From positions 62,001 to 126,000 of the forward strand of contig JACKHO010000004.1 in the NCBI GenBank assembly GCA_020638955.1: a DNA stretch of 64,000 nucleotides, in the 5' to 3' direction. Numbering within the stretch: the stretch's first letter is position 1; each line of letters opens with the position of its first letter. Of this stretch, positions 45,084-52,746 are shown one piece after another. The position numbers were made by a program, and so were the translations under genes. Under the pieces are notes generated by a model. The model had not been told where the DNA came from, did no database searches, and worked only from the letters and a program-made list of their open reading frames with translations. This stretch comes from Planctomycetaceae bacterium (GTDB lineage Bacteria; Planctomycetota; Planctomycetia; Planctomycetales; Planctomycetaceae).

Positions 45084-45460
45084 TCACAAATTGGTTGGGG
45101 ACAATCCCGTCAAATCCTCGACGTCAGCCATGTCAGCAAGCATTTTTGTGTACTTCCGCAGGTTTTGCTGCAGGGCCGACAGCTCATCGCGGAATTCCTG
45201 GCAGCGGGCGGGAATTCCAAAAGCCCCAGCCAGAGACTCCTTATGCCACTTCGCCGTGAAGGGGCGAACAACTTGGTTGAGTACAACAATAGCAATTTTT
45301 GCGAACTCATTGCAGTGCCGTCCTTGTTGTCTAAGCGTTTCTCGGGTCAGTCCGAAAAGTGCGTAAATGCTGTCAAGTGCAGCCTTCTCGTCACCATGGT
45401 CTGGTTGAAGACACTGCGTCGTGATGAAGTTCCCCACGGATAGTGGGCGCGGGTTTTGGG

Positions 45461-46318
45461 TTAGGTGGTTTGTTGGAACTGGGCTGGGCTTTTGTAGCCC
45501 AGGGCGGAGTGTTTACGGATGGTGTTGTAGAACGCTTCGATGTATTCGAACAGACTCAGCCGAACTTCGGAACGGGTGTGGTATTGCTCGTGGTGAATCA
45601 ACTCTTTCTTCAGGGTGGCGAAGAACGATTCCATCGGGGCGTTGTCCCAGCAGTTTCCTTTGCGGCTCATGCTGCACTCAAAGCCACGTTCTTTGAGCAA
45701 CTGCTGGTAGGCTTCACTGGCGTATTGGCTGCCTCGATCGGAGTGACACAGGACAGCGCCCTCGGGCCGTTCGCGAACAACGGCTTGCTGTAGGGCATCC
45801 AGCACCAATTGCGAAGTCATCGAGGCATCGACAGACCAGCCCACGACCTTTCGCGTGAACAAGTCCAGCACCACGGCCAGGTACATCCAGCCAGCACTCG
45901 TCCAGATATAGGTGATGTCACTGAGCCATACCTCGTTTGGTTTGGACGGTGAATCAAATTCACGATCCAACACATTCTGTGCGACAGGATGATCATGTTT
46001 CGAGTTCGTCGTCGCTTTGAACTTCTTCTTGGTTTTCGCGCGAATGCCAGCGTTTCGCATCAGTTTGGCCACGGTATTTACGCACACGTCGTACCCCCGA
46101 TCCAACAATTCCTGATGCACCCGCGGCGATCCATACACCTGTTTTCTCTTGAGGTGAATGTCCTCGATTTCCGCCGTCAGCGACTCCGCTCGCTGGCTCG
46201 ACTCACTCGCCGGCCGTTGCTTCCAGGCATAGTAACCGCTGCGTGAGACCTCGAACGTTTCGCACAGGCGCGTCACCTCAAAGTCCTCTTCATGCTCTTG
46301 AATGAACTGGAATCTCAC
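45461..46318 (-). CDS. IS3-family transposase OrfB (integrase core)
   Basis: The 285-residue protein has an N-terminal HTH_21-like helix region (YGSPRVHQEL) and the rve integrase core with the DDE triad: Asp in LSDITYIW, Asp in CHSDRGSQYAS, and Glu in NAPMESFFATLK. The start is GTG 46318, overlapping the orfA stop (GTGA). It is probably made mostly as an OrfAB fusion by -1 frameshifting. It is full length for the family. Confidence 0.9.
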   Translation of the reverse strand: MRFQFIQEHEEDFEVTRLCETFEVSRSGYYAWKQRPASESSQRAESLTAEIEDIHLKRKQVYGSPRVHQELLDRGYDVCVNTVAKLMRNAGIRAKTKKKFKATTNSKHDHPVAQNVLDREFDSPSKPNEVWLSDITYIWTSAGWMYLAVVLDLFTRKVVGWSVDASMTSQLVLDALQQAVVRERPEGAVLCHSDRGSQYASEAYQQLLKERGFECSMSRKGNCWDNAPMESFFATLKKELIHHEQYHTRSEVRLSLFEYIEAFYNTIRKHSALGYKSPAQFQQTT

Positions 46319-46632
46319 TGACTTTCCTTCGCGAAGAAGGCTGTGGCTTTTTTTAAAATGTCTCGTTCCATCCGCAGCTTGCGATTCTCTTCACGCAGGC
46401 GCTTGAGCTCGGCTTTTTCATCTTCGTTGAGCCCCTGCGACTTCTTTTCCTTGGACACGAATTTCAGCCTCCAGTTACGAATCAAATTCTGATGCAGTCC
46501 CAAGCTGCGAGCTGCCTCCGCGAGACTGTATCCCTGCTCGGTGACCAAGCTCACAGCATCTCGCTTGAACTCTTCAGAAAACGACCGACGCACACGTCCG
46601 CCGGACTTCGACGAACTAACTGACTTGGACAT
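46315..46632 (-). CDS. IS3-family transposase OrfA (HTH, leucine zipper)
   Basis: The 105-residue protein starts MSKSVSSSKSGGRVRRSFSE and has an HTH (AEAARSLGLHQNLIRNW) and a leucine zipper (LKRLREENRKLRMERDIL). Near its end the run of seven A on the minus strand (46354-46348, reading TTAAAAAAAGCC) is a typical slippery site; the -1 frame is open from there into orfB. Confidence 0.85.
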   Translation of the reverse strand: MSKSVSSSKSGGRVRRSFSEEFKRDAVSLVTEQGYSLAEAARSLGLHQNLIRNWRLKFVSKEKKSQGLNEDEKAELKRLREENRKLRMERDILKKATAFFAKESQ

Positions 46633-47061
46633 GGGGAACTCCTTCCAGAGAGCATACACTCTCCATCAGGCGCCCACTATCCGTGGGGAACTTCATGATT
46701 CGCGTCAGCAACTCAATGTACATCTCCCAGGCGGCGTCACGATCTGCATCCTTGGGCTGCCATTCCATTTCGAGAAAGCCGGTCGAGATTTTCAGTCCGG
46801 TCATGCTCCACTTTTCAAGCCATTCTTTCCATTTCATGATGCGGATCTCTATTTCCATGAAGCCTCAGGTGCCATGTCAATGTGTCGGACACGTTCCAAC
46901 AGTATACTATCGAGTTCGTGTCCCCCCTTCTTCAATGAGCAATTTGCTGAAGAACAATCTGTTTGGAGGTCAAGGCAAAAGTTGGCGATGATTCGTTCAA
47001 TGGCCCCGGTAATGAGTCAAATCTCACTTCACATTTGAGTTATTCGCTGTTGCGAAGCAAC

Positions 47062-48006
47062 TCAGTGAGAAAAAGTCCAGATGAGCAATGCGATAATGGC
47101 TACGACTACAAGCGCGATGCACGCCCCCTTACCATCTGCCTCTTGCTGTCTGAGCCCGTTACCCCAAAGCGAAGCCTTTCCGACGACTTTCTCAACGGCC
47201 TCTACCATGGCATGCTCACTGAATACTCCATCTAGGCGTTCAACTAGTTCTCCGTCGCGGAAGAACAGGACTGTTGGGGATTTTCGAATGTTGAAATGTG
47301 CCGCCACGGAACGATGACTGCCGATGCCCTCAAGGAAGCCGATGCAGAATTCATGGACTCCCATGGTAATCAAGGCTTTCTTCATGTCGTACGCTCGAAT
47401 CCCCCAAAGGCTGTCGGACGGATCGATCGCGAAGACTATGAAGACTCCCTTGTAGTCCAGAACTTTGTCTTCAAAGTCATCATCAGTCAGCGTTGTTGTT
47501 CGCTTGTCCGGTTCGGGCTCGGACACTCGGGGAATCCGACGATGTCGTTCAACGATTGCCCCCAAACGCTCCAGAAGCCGCCCCACATGCACTTCAAAGT
47601 CGGAACCAGTATCTACCTTCAGAGCGTTACAGTCGGCGAGAGGTCTTAGCTCAACTGGCAATTCATCAGCGGTCGGCATTTTCGTGTCGTCAACGAGAAT
47701 TGGGAGAATCGGGATTTCATTATCGAGTGCGAACTGTACTTCCTGCCGCACATAGTCATCGGGCTCGTCGATTCGCCGGATGCCGTTTTCGGAGAAACCC
47801 AGCCAATCTCGGCCAATTATCGCAACGATCGCACCGCAATCACGAATCGCGTCCCGGATGTAATCGCGAAATCTCACGCCAGCTGGAATTGAGTCCACGT
47901 CAAAGAAAACGAGTTGCTCACCATACTCGTTTCGCAAGCGATCGTATATCCGTCCTGCGATTCCCGATGAATCCGCCCGACGATAGGAAATGAATACTGT
48001 TCGCAT
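47062..48006 (-). CDS. TIR - thioredoxin-fold - transmembrane protein
   Basis: The protein has about 314 residues. A TIR domain (1-150) opens MRTVFISYRRADSSGIAGRI and contains FFDVDSIPAGVRFRDYI. A thioredoxin-like domain (~175-278) lacks the CxxC active site (AIDPSDSLWG instead) but keeps the cis-Pro strand (KSPTVLFF). A C-terminal membrane helix (~294-312) follows. ATG 48006 was preferred over GTG 48021 because GGAG and the TIR start agree with it. It is a likely TIR effector with a structural thioredoxin fold used for binding. It lies in the conflict island but is not coupled to the IS-split gene. Confidence 0.8.
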   Translation of the reverse strand: MRTVFISYRRADSSGIAGRIYDRLRNEYGEQLVFFDVDSIPAGVRFRDYIRDAIRDCGAIVAIIGRDWLGFSENGIRRIDEPDDYVRQEVQFALDNEIPILPILVDDTKMPTADELPVELRPLADCNALKVDTGSDFEVHVGRLLERLGAIVERHRRIPRVSEPEPDKRTTTLTDDDFEDKVLDYKGVFIVFAIDPSDSLWGIRAYDMKKALITMGVHEFCIGFLEGIGSHRSVAAHFNIRKSPTVLFFRDGELVERLDGVFSEHAMVEAVEKVVGKASLWGNGLRQQEADGKGACIALVVVAIIALLIWTFSH

Positions 48007-48280
48007 GGAACCAAACTCCACGAATGAAGTGCGGAAGTGTCACTTGCTGTACATTTTGAATCTCCAGCCGGTCGTGCAACGCGAGACCCAGTCGTGTCAC
48101 AATTGAACTCAATTCACTTCACGAAAGCAATGACAATTCACTTCTCTACACTGTGACTAAAGTGGATTCGGTACCGTGTGGACAGGACACCAATCGCCCC
48201 ACCAATTCGAACAACAGACCATGCAAAAATAAGACACAACACTGTCCACTAAATCCCAAGCACCTCACAATCTGGTCTGG

Positions 48281-49213
48281 TTACCCATACCACCCGAGTA
48301 GCAACAACACGGCAATGACAAGCACAACCCAATAGAAAAGAAGAAACCGCATTTTTTCGCGACAGCCCCCCGCAGGGGTTGCCGCGTAAAAGCTCTTGTT
48401 CAGTTTCTGGACGATTGAACTTGCTCTTGCACTTGGCCTGTCGGTGAACGGGGACGCGTTACCCAACTCTTTGAATCCGCAAAGGCTCAGGCCGTGCGAT
48501 TCTTGTATGATGGGTGTGGCTTCCGTCCAGTGAGTCTTAACTTGTGGCTCGACGGCAAACTCCGGTGGTTGGAGAATGATGACTCGGTCCTCGATTCCTT
48601 GCCGAACGATTTCTCGAAGTTCCCATTGCAACCCAGCGGTTGTGCCGGGAACCACAATAACTGCTGCCGCCTTCTCAATTACTTCGGAGGCGACTTTCTT
48701 CCATACGCTATCGTCGACCTGCACACTTCCAGTTGACAGCCGCATTTCCTTGGTCCCCAGTGCAACAACGGATTCATTGAGGGTAAGTGAGAGCCAATGG
48801 TCTAAGCTCACCTTGTCGAGGTGCAACCAGCGGCTAGGATGTCCGAAGTTCGAGGTGTAGTAAGGGTTCTTGAGCGAATCTTTGCCATCCAGCCAGTGAG
48901 GGCGCAAATAGAGAACGAATGTCCCAGTTCCAACTGTTTTCCTGAGCGTTTGCGCCATCAGGCCGTCAATTGTGTGCTGGGCTAGTCTTTGCCCGTAGCG
49001 ATGTGCAAGGGGCTTCACCCAATACTCGAACAATCCAAGCATCGCGAAAAGCGGTATGGTTAGCAGTGCCTGGTTCAGCAGGGTGAGTCCGTAGTAAATT
49101 TGAACTCCAATACATGTCATCGCGACGATGAACGTGAGATACCCTGACGCGAGGATGAGCGCGAACGGATTTGTAACAGATACCGCGTATGGATTGCGTA
49201 TTGGAACTTTCAT
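48281..49213 (-). CDS. membrane protein with Rossmann/TIR-like signalling domain
   Basis: The protein has about 310 residues, with two membrane helices near the N-terminus (NPFALILASGYLTFIVAM; LLNQALLTIPLFAMLGL). A central domain (FVLYLRPHWLDGKD; SLTLNESVVALGTKEM; AAVIVVPGTTAGLQWELREI) has a layout similar to TIR-like/nucleotide-sensing modules of bacterial STAND systems. A final membrane helix ends it (LLFYWVVLVIAVLLLLGWYG). ATG 49213 lacks a strong ribosome site. The function is not known; the WEL motif with a following basic region suggests a helix like the TIR active-site Glu helix. Confidence 0.55.
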   Translation of the reverse strand: MKVPIRNPYAVSVTNPFALILASGYLTFIVAMTCIGVQIYYGLTLLNQALLTIPLFAMLGLFEYWVKPLAHRYGQRLAQHTIDGLMAQTLRKTVGTGTFVLYLRPHWLDGKDSLKNPYYTSNFGHPSRWLHLDKVSLDHWLSLTLNESVVALGTKEMRLSTGSVQVDDSVWKKVASEVIEKAAAVIVVPGTTAGLQWELREIVRQGIEDRVIILQPPEFAVEPQVKTHWTEATPIIQESHGLSLCGFKELGNASPFTDRPSARASSIVQKLNKSFYAATPAGGCREKMRFLLFYWVVLVIAVLLLLGWYG

Positions 49214-49458
49214 TGAACTGCTGCCACTCGGTCTTCGCGCACGTCGACAAACATGTCTCAACAATGTAGCCTCTACTTCGTCATCTTGTGACGGTGAGAC
49301 AAATCGGTCTCTTGTTTTGCGGACACTTTCTTTCTATTCGGACAGCGTGTCAGGGAGGGACGAAGTACCTTCGTTGGAGCTTGCTTGTGTTCCTGTCCTC
49401 TCTTTTTTCCAGATCCTCCTCAAACGCTTCCAATCGCTCGAAACTAGGAGTGCAACTC

Positions 49459-50394
49459 ATGCCTGTTCGCGTACTGATCAGTTACAGCCACGGTGATTCC
49501 GTCCACGTATCAAAGGTTCTCCAACTTTCGAATGCGTTGCGCAAACACGGCATCGACTGTTGGATCGATTTGTACGAGCCAAATCCTCCCGAGGGTTGGC
49601 CATTTTGGATGGAGCGGCAAATCGAAAGTGCAGACCATGTACTCATCGCATGCTCCGAAAATTATCTCAAGAGATGGAACGGCCTTGAGTCACCTGGAGT
49701 CGGGCACGGCGTGGCGTGGGAGGCGCAACTCATACGGGCTCTGCTTATGAACCACCCTGGCCAAAATCGTAAATTCAGCCCGATCATTTTTGATTCGGGC
49801 GACATCGCACACATTCCAGACGTATTGTCCGTTTACACACGCTACGAGATCAACACATTCATCTTGGAGAATGAGAATACGTTTACCTCTTTGGTCCGTC
49901 ATTTGACCGACCAAGATTTGCACAAGCCAAGCGATCTGGGGACCGTTCCGTCATTGCCGCCGTTGCAAACTATACCAACAAGTCTGGACGGCGAGCGGAG
50001 AGCGTCTGGCCTGCTAGAGTTTGGTGTTGGCCCAATGATACAGTCCATTCACATCCCGGTTGCTCTCTACCGGGTTTATGCGGAACACTTTGTGTCCAAT
50101 CCGAATCAAGCAACCGTATTCTTACAAGACTGCATGAACAAGCGATTGCGGGCCAACCCTGAAGGATTCCCCGAGAGAAGCATTATCGTTCCATTGATTG
50201 AGTTGTCCCAACCCGCTATGAACCCACATGACTTTTGGGCGCGCACCATTTCAATGTCTGGTCTCAAGGGGCCCAGAACACTTGCCGCGCTGCTTACAAA
50301 CGAAGCAGCGCCAAATGTGCAGCAACTCAACGAGCAGGACGCCAAATGCGTTAGCGAAGCGTTGGCACTAGCAAGAAACCCACCAATCAGATGA
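49459..50394 (+). CDS. SEFIR/TIR-type protein with uncharacterised C-terminal domain
   Basis: The 311-residue protein starts MPVRVLISYSHGDSVHVSKV and continues DCWIDLYEPNPPEGWPFWME and HVLIACSENYLKRW, the SEFIR pattern. The Glu in GVAWEAQLIRA is in the right place for the catalytic residue of TIR-like folds. Residues ~150-311 have no family I recognise and may be a recognition or effector-associated domain. ATG 49459 has AGGAG eight bases upstream. It ends exactly at the stop of the convergent exported protein gene (50394/50395). Confidence 0.75.
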   Translation: MPVRVLISYSHGDSVHVSKVLQLSNALRKHGIDCWIDLYEPNPPEGWPFWMERQIESADHVLIACSENYLKRWNGLESPGVGHGVAWEAQLIRALLMNHPGQNRKFSPIIFDSGDIAHIPDVLSVYTRYEINTFILENENTFTSLVRHLTDQDLHKPSDLGTVPSLPPLQTIPTSLDGERRASGLLEFGVGPMIQSIHIPVALYRVYAEHFVSNPNQATVFLQDCMNKRLRANPEGFPERSIIVPLIELSQPAMNPHDFWARTISMSGLKGPRTLAALLTNEAAPNVQQLNEQDAKCVSEALALARNPPIR

Positions 50395-52593
50395 TTACTT
50401 GGTGTCACCTGCACTGACCGACGGGCCGTTGACAGTGATAATGTCTGGGGTTGGCAAAAGCCGAGATGCAGGTTGGGATCCAATAACCGTCACTTGAACG
50501 CGCTCCCTTTCAAGCCAACGTAAGATCGACAACGCCTCGGAGAAATCGTTGAGCCGCATGAAATCAGGATGCGATTCAGCTAGAAGATTCAGCAAGGGTT
50601 GAATTGCTTTCTCCTCTTCATTGTTTCGGTGCGTTTCTCCCATTTCATCAACGTTAAACATCGTTACTCCAAAATGCGATCTATCAGGATTCTCCAGTTT
50701 AGCATCTCCGATTAAGTCACCGTTTGACCGAACCTGAATGGACCGAGTTTGGTCACCCTCGTCCTGGACGACAATTGTGGAATGCAACTCGAAGAATTGC
50801 CATGTAGGGGACTTGATTCCTGAATCCAATGAAATGTCGTGTTTGTCGGGTGATATAAGATTTGATTCGCGTAGTAGTGCTCTAATGTCCCCGAAGGAAA
50901 AATCAACCCGGATCGCGGACCAAGCCAACTGCGTTCCTTCAATTGCGGGATGCAAGACAACTCCACGCCTTCCTTCTTCAATCGCGTTCGAATAGTTCCT
51001 CCACAGCAAACCCAAATCTTTATGCTCATCGTGCAGCGGATGCTGCAAGTCATCAAATTGGCCCTGTAGTTGAAGAAATGCACGGATCCAGTCATTCCTC
51101 CTATCGTTTAACGCACTCCTCTCCGCAGCGCTTTTGGGAGTTGCAAGTGCCATTTCGACTTGGCCGGATCGCAAACGCTTCAAGTGCCCGCTCAGCTTTT
51201 CGTATTGCTCGTACTTCTCGCCGATACCTTTCTCTCGGAATAGTCGTTCGTATGCATCTAGCTCTCTGCGGGCTGTCCAATCTGCGAACGGATCCATGCT
51301 CATCAGAATTAAAGCTTCATCAAGGCGCAATTCGCACTCGAGATTCTCCTGCCGACTCAAAACTTTGGTGGCTGCGAAGAAGCTGTCCGCGAACAGCACG
51401 CGAGTGGTAGCAACCTTCGCGTCATCAAACTTCAGATACAGCCGTCCGAACCGACTGTCTTGTTCGTTCGGAAACCAATAGACGCCCAATGGTTTCACGT
51501 TCTTTGGACCACTTACTGATCCGCCAACTGAAATTCCTCTGGCGGTCTTGGATGAACGGATGGCTGTCTGATATGTTCTTGGTACTCGCTTGATCGATGA
51601 AAGAGGACCAGTTGTGTGGCGAGGTTGAAACGCCAGGGCATTGTAGCGAACGTACCGTTGGTGATTTGGCGAAAGTCCGTCCGCCCTCTGATCATTAGAA
51701 GCAACCGTGCCAAGCTTCTTGATCTCGCTCTCCTGCTGCACAACGGAGTGAAGATCGCCGCGTTTTTCCGCCTCCCGGAAGCGATTCAAGTGATCGGGCA
51801 GTTCCGATGATAGCCGGTCAATCACCTCTCGGATTTGCCGATCTTCCACGAGACTGGAATTGTCTTTAATCGTCTCCTGTAAGAGAACTCGTACGGCATC
51901 TTCGGGGGTTGGAGGCGGAGTACCAGCATCAATTAGTCGAGTGAGCGCTTGGGACGTCGATTCAGAGTCCAGCAGGATTTGATCGATTTTGGCGTTGTCA
52001 AAGCCCTCTTTACCCATCGTGGAAAGTAGAAGCGGACGAATTGCTCCTACGTGTCCACCAGCATAGATCTCAGCAAGTTTGTTGATGCCATCCCTGACAT
52101 TCTCCGGCACTGCAATACTGCGCGCTGCTTCAACACTGCCAAAATTCACAACTCCATTGGCGTTGAAACCCCGAATGTCATCAAATGACGAATCCGACTG
52201 TATGGAAGCAAAACTGCCCTTTTGCTGCTGATACAGTTTTGCAAGAAATCTGTTTGCATCATCTTTCGAACTTACAAGTGCTCTCCTGTAGAGAGACTCA
52301 ATCATTGAAAATGCGGAGAAATCCATTTGAAGTCTCGCGCCGTCGATCTCGCGCATTCGTTGAATTTCGTTCCCAAAGCCCAATTGCTTGAGTTGGTCTT
52401 CAGCGTTGACTGCACCGTCGTGCAGAAGCGTAGCAATGCTTCTAATCGCTTGATCCTGGTCTACGTGTACAACCTGAAGACTACCACCGTCACGTTTGGG
52501 GACGTCGCCAACTGAGGGTTCTTGAGCACACGATGTGCTTACTGCGACGATTGTCAATACGATGAATGTCGCGAATCGAATAAGACTCTTCAT
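50395..52593 (-). CDS. exported protein of unknown function
   Basis: The 732-residue protein has a clear signal peptide (FATFIVLTIVAVSTSCAQE). The rest is helical and charged, with no membrane segment and no catalytic motif I recognise. It may be an envelope or secreted structural protein. The stop abuts the SEFIR gene's stop, so no terminator lies between them. It is downstream of the trypsin-nuclease gene in the same direction, 153 bases away, and may or may not belong to that operon. Confidence 0.55.
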   Translation of the reverse strand: MKSLIRFATFIVLTIVAVSTSCAQEPSVGDVPKRDGGSLQVVHVDQDQAIRSIATLLHDGAVNAEDQLKQLGFGNEIQRMREIDGARLQMDFSAFSMIESLYRRALVSSKDDANRFLAKLYQQQKGSFASIQSDSSFDDIRGFNANGVVNFGSVEAARSIAVPENVRDGINKLAEIYAGGHVGAIRPLLLSTMGKEGFDNAKIDQILLDSESTSQALTRLIDAGTPPPTPEDAVRVLLQETIKDNSSLVEDRQIREVIDRLSSELPDHLNRFREAEKRGDLHSVVQQESEIKKLGTVASNDQRADGLSPNHQRYVRYNALAFQPRHTTGPLSSIKRVPRTYQTAIRSSKTARGISVGGSVSGPKNVKPLGVYWFPNEQDSRFGRLYLKFDDAKVATTRVLFADSFFAATKVLSRQENLECELRLDEALILMSMDPFADWTARRELDAYERLFREKGIGEKYEQYEKLSGHLKRLRSGQVEMALATPKSAAERSALNDRRNDWIRAFLQLQGQFDDLQHPLHDEHKDLGLLWRNYSNAIEEGRRGVVLHPAIEGTQLAWSAIRVDFSFGDIRALLRESNLISPDKHDISLDSGIKSPTWQFFELHSTIVVQDEGDQTRSIQVRSNGDLIGDAKLENPDRSHFGVTMFNVDEMGETHRNNEEEKAIQPLLNLLAESHPDFMRLNDFSEALSILRWLERERVQVTVIGSQPASRLLPTPDIITVNGPSVSAGDTK

Positions 52594-52746
52594 GGGACAT
52601 GTTTTCCTTCATTTAGTGATCAGACTAAAGTTGACCATGAAAGTGCAAAGACTTATTTACCAAGATATGTGGACCATGCATATGTTCTCAGCATTCAGAT
52701 TCTCAGCGGAATGTCAATTCAAATTCGAATGAGAGGGGGGATTGGG

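Larger units (their letters stand above)
45425..46695 (-). mobile_element. IS3-family insertion sequence (1271 bp), complete
   Basis: The ends are perfect inverted repeats of 26 bases starting TGAAGTTCCCCACGG (45425-45450 and 46670-46695), with a 3-bp target duplication (TGA at 45422-45424 and 46696-46698). It holds overlapping orfA and orfB on the minus strand. All parts needed for transposition look intact, so the insertion is probably recent. Confidence 0.9.
45084..46858 (-). pseudogene. defence-island gene split by an IS3-family insertion
   Basis: The 5' part (46858 to 46696) encodes MEIEIRIMKWKEWLEKW to LLTRI; the 3' part (45424 to 45084) encodes ITTQ to the stop. Removing the element and one TGA duplication restores a single 166-residue frame: LLTRI joins directly to TTQCLQPDHG. 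GAGG lies before the ATG. The rebuilt protein is small, soluble and helical. I have the impression it belongs to a small family (AALDSIYALFGLTRETL, EFAKIAIVVLNQVVRPF) found near conflict genes, but I cannot name it. It is inactive here unless the 5' or 3' part works alone. Confidence 0.8.

Noticed and set aside
45443..45793. A plus-strand frame opposite the transposase orfB
   Set aside because: It is the antisense of the conserved integrase core and has no ribosome site.
52595..52746. A terminator between the protease-nuclease gene and the exported protein
   Set aside because: I see no stem with a T tract, so operon continuity cannot be ruled out or shown.
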